Below the pieces are notes generated by a model. The model made no database searches, was not told the origin of the DNA, and was given only the letters and a program-made list of their open reading frames with translations. A stretch of DNA of 31,421 nucleotides from contig JAZSCX010000111.1 of assembly GCA_045530865.1 (NCBI GenBank), forward strand, positions 1 to 31,421, given 5' to 3'. Source of the DNA: Avoscillospira sp045530865. GTDB lineage: Bacteria; Bacillota; Clostridia; Oscillospirales; Oscillospiraceae. Of the stretch, positions 30,875 to 31,421 are shown piece by piece; position 1 is the first letter of the stretch; each line of letters starts with the position of its first letter. The position numbers and the translations under genes are program-made.

Positions 30875-31087
30875 ATGAAAAAATACCAGCGCATTCGTGA
30901 TTTACGAGAGGATGCCGATCTGACACAGCGAGAGATCGGAGAAGCCATCAATGTACCGCAGCGAACCTATGCCTATTATGAGAGTGGCCAGAGAATGGTG
31001 CCACCGGAGGTTCTCTGCGCACTGGCGGATTATTACCATGTGAGTGTGGATTATATTCTCGGCAGGACTGACAAGAAGCGCCAGTAG
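30875..31087 (+). CDS. XRE-family HTH transcriptional repressor
   Basis: A 70-residue protein filled by one Cro/CI-type HTH: KKYQRIRDLREDADLTQREI, then GEAINVPQRTYAYYESGQRM and LADYYHVSVDYILGRTD. The residues Q, YAYYE-G and VSVDYLLG-type ending are typical. It is likely a dimer binding the twin operators upstream. ATG at 30875 follows GGTGAT; an ATG 6 nt earlier is also possible. The stop TAG (31085-31087) falls in a dispersed repeat, as does that of the 97-residue gene. Confidence 0.9.
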   Translation: MKKYQRIRDLREDADLTQREIGEAINVPQRTYAYYESGQRMVPPEVLCALADYYHVSVDYILGRTDKKRQ

Positions 31088-31157
31088 GGGCGACCATTGG
31101 TCGCCCGTAATGCCTCCCCTTGAGGGGAGGTGGCACGGTGAAGCCGTGACGGAGAGG
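31084..31157. repeat. Dispersed repeats: GTAGGGGCGAC module and CCTCCCCTTGAGGGG module
   Basis: GTAGGGGCGACCATTGGTCGCC (hairpin GGCGACC/GGTCGCC) is followed by CCTCCCCTTGAGGGGAGG, GGCACGGTGAAGCCGTG and GACGGAGAGG. The first part matches 576 and 30580; the second resembles 139-159 and 4553-4607. Two repeat families are thus joined or nested here. Confidence 0.7.
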
Positions 31158-31206
31158 TGTATGCAGGCAGTCATCTTCGGTGATGCGCTGCCATATGCTC
31201 CGCAGG

Positions 31207-31241
31207 CCCTATTTCTTTTGTGTCGCGCAAAAGAAATAGGG
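31207..31241. repeat. Perfect 14-bp hairpin (CCCTATTTCTTTTG)
   Basis: CCCTATTTCTTTTG (31207-31220), loop TGTCGCG, CAAAAGAAATAGGG (31228-31241). It could be a terminator or a repeat. No gene is convincing from 31088 to the end of the window; the remaining sequence (31242-31421) is low in coding signal and may belong to a larger repeat or decayed element. Confidence 0.6.
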
Positions 31242-31421
31242 GAAAGAAAACCGCGCATAGGGAAGGGCTTTTTACAAAGACGCCTTGCCGGGTTGGAACT
31301 AAGGCTTTGTGCTTCACGTTGTTTGCACAAGGCCAAGTTCCTGCCCAGCTTCTTCGCTCCCTTGCCTCCGCCACAGGCGGCGGTCGCTCGAAGCCCTATG
31401 TACCCCTCCTCCTAAGATGGG

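Noticed and set aside
31044..31415. 123-residue frame at the right end
   Set aside because: It overlaps the XRE gene and is composed of dispersed repeats; there is no ribosome binding site.
1..31421. CRISPR array
   Set aside because: No regularly spaced direct repeats with unique spacers are visible; the repeated motifs are dispersed palindromes.

Overview
The window looks like a chromosomal segment of a spore-forming clostridial Firmicute, probably a gut member of the Oscillospirales. Supporting evidence: holB next to ricT, a spoVT gene, the NfnAB flavoprotein pair, Gram-positive ribosome binding sites (AGGAGG) throughout, GC-rich coding sequence with AT-rich promoters, and several families of short dispersed palindromic repeats. 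The species assignment is inference. No rRNA, CRISPR array, complete insertion sequence or prophage is visible.

Layout. 1-800: an edge region with interleaved inverted repeats, a small Cys-rich protein gene and tRNA-Val. 869-4471 (minus): a Dabb protein, nfnB/nfnA and gluQ. 4746-7923 (plus): a cassette of VTC domain protein, DUF4956 membrane protein and CotH-type kinase. 7973-9754 (minus): rhamnulokinase and a tRNA-Glu/tRNA-Lys unit. 10099-11985 (minus): luxS, mtnN (the two steps of S-adenosylhomocysteine detoxification) and a left-handed beta-helix protein. 12119-14511 (plus): holB-ricT. 14559-17492 (minus): an acyltransferase with a zinc ribbon, and pgi. 17640-18560: decayed rhamnose-type genes (alpha-L-rhamnosidase with an amber codon at position 3; a DeoR-type fragment). 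18704-19772: a membrane protein and a lipoprotein. 19996-21153: an accessory islet holding a truncated AbrB/SpoVT copy, a 54-residue HTH ORF and a toxin/immunity-like pair. 21248-24320: spoVT, then a DHHW/MBOAT pair for polysaccharide O-acetylation. 24338-26675: a nested inverted-repeat element, a lipoprotein, small proteins and a cytidylate-kinase-like protein. 26834-30284 (minus): a response regulator, histidine kinase and HtrA envelope-stress operon. 30581-31421: a divergent pair of a 48-residue acidic protein and an XRE repressor with twin operators, flanked by dispersed repeats.

The most interesting locus is 20268-21153. A 184-residue protein carries a Cys/His motif like the end of phage MuF head proteins, followed by a putative toxin domain. 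A DUF4926-like candidate immunity gene follows after 1 nt. The pair is driven by a fully consensus promoter (TTGACA, 17 nt, TATAAT) with a GAAC-N4-GTTC LexA-type box just after the -10. This suggests a domesticated, DNA-damage-inducible phage-derived toxin system. Next in interest are the VTC/DUF4956/CotH cassette, the interleaved inverted repeats at 4-92, and repeats that supply the stop codons of two genes.
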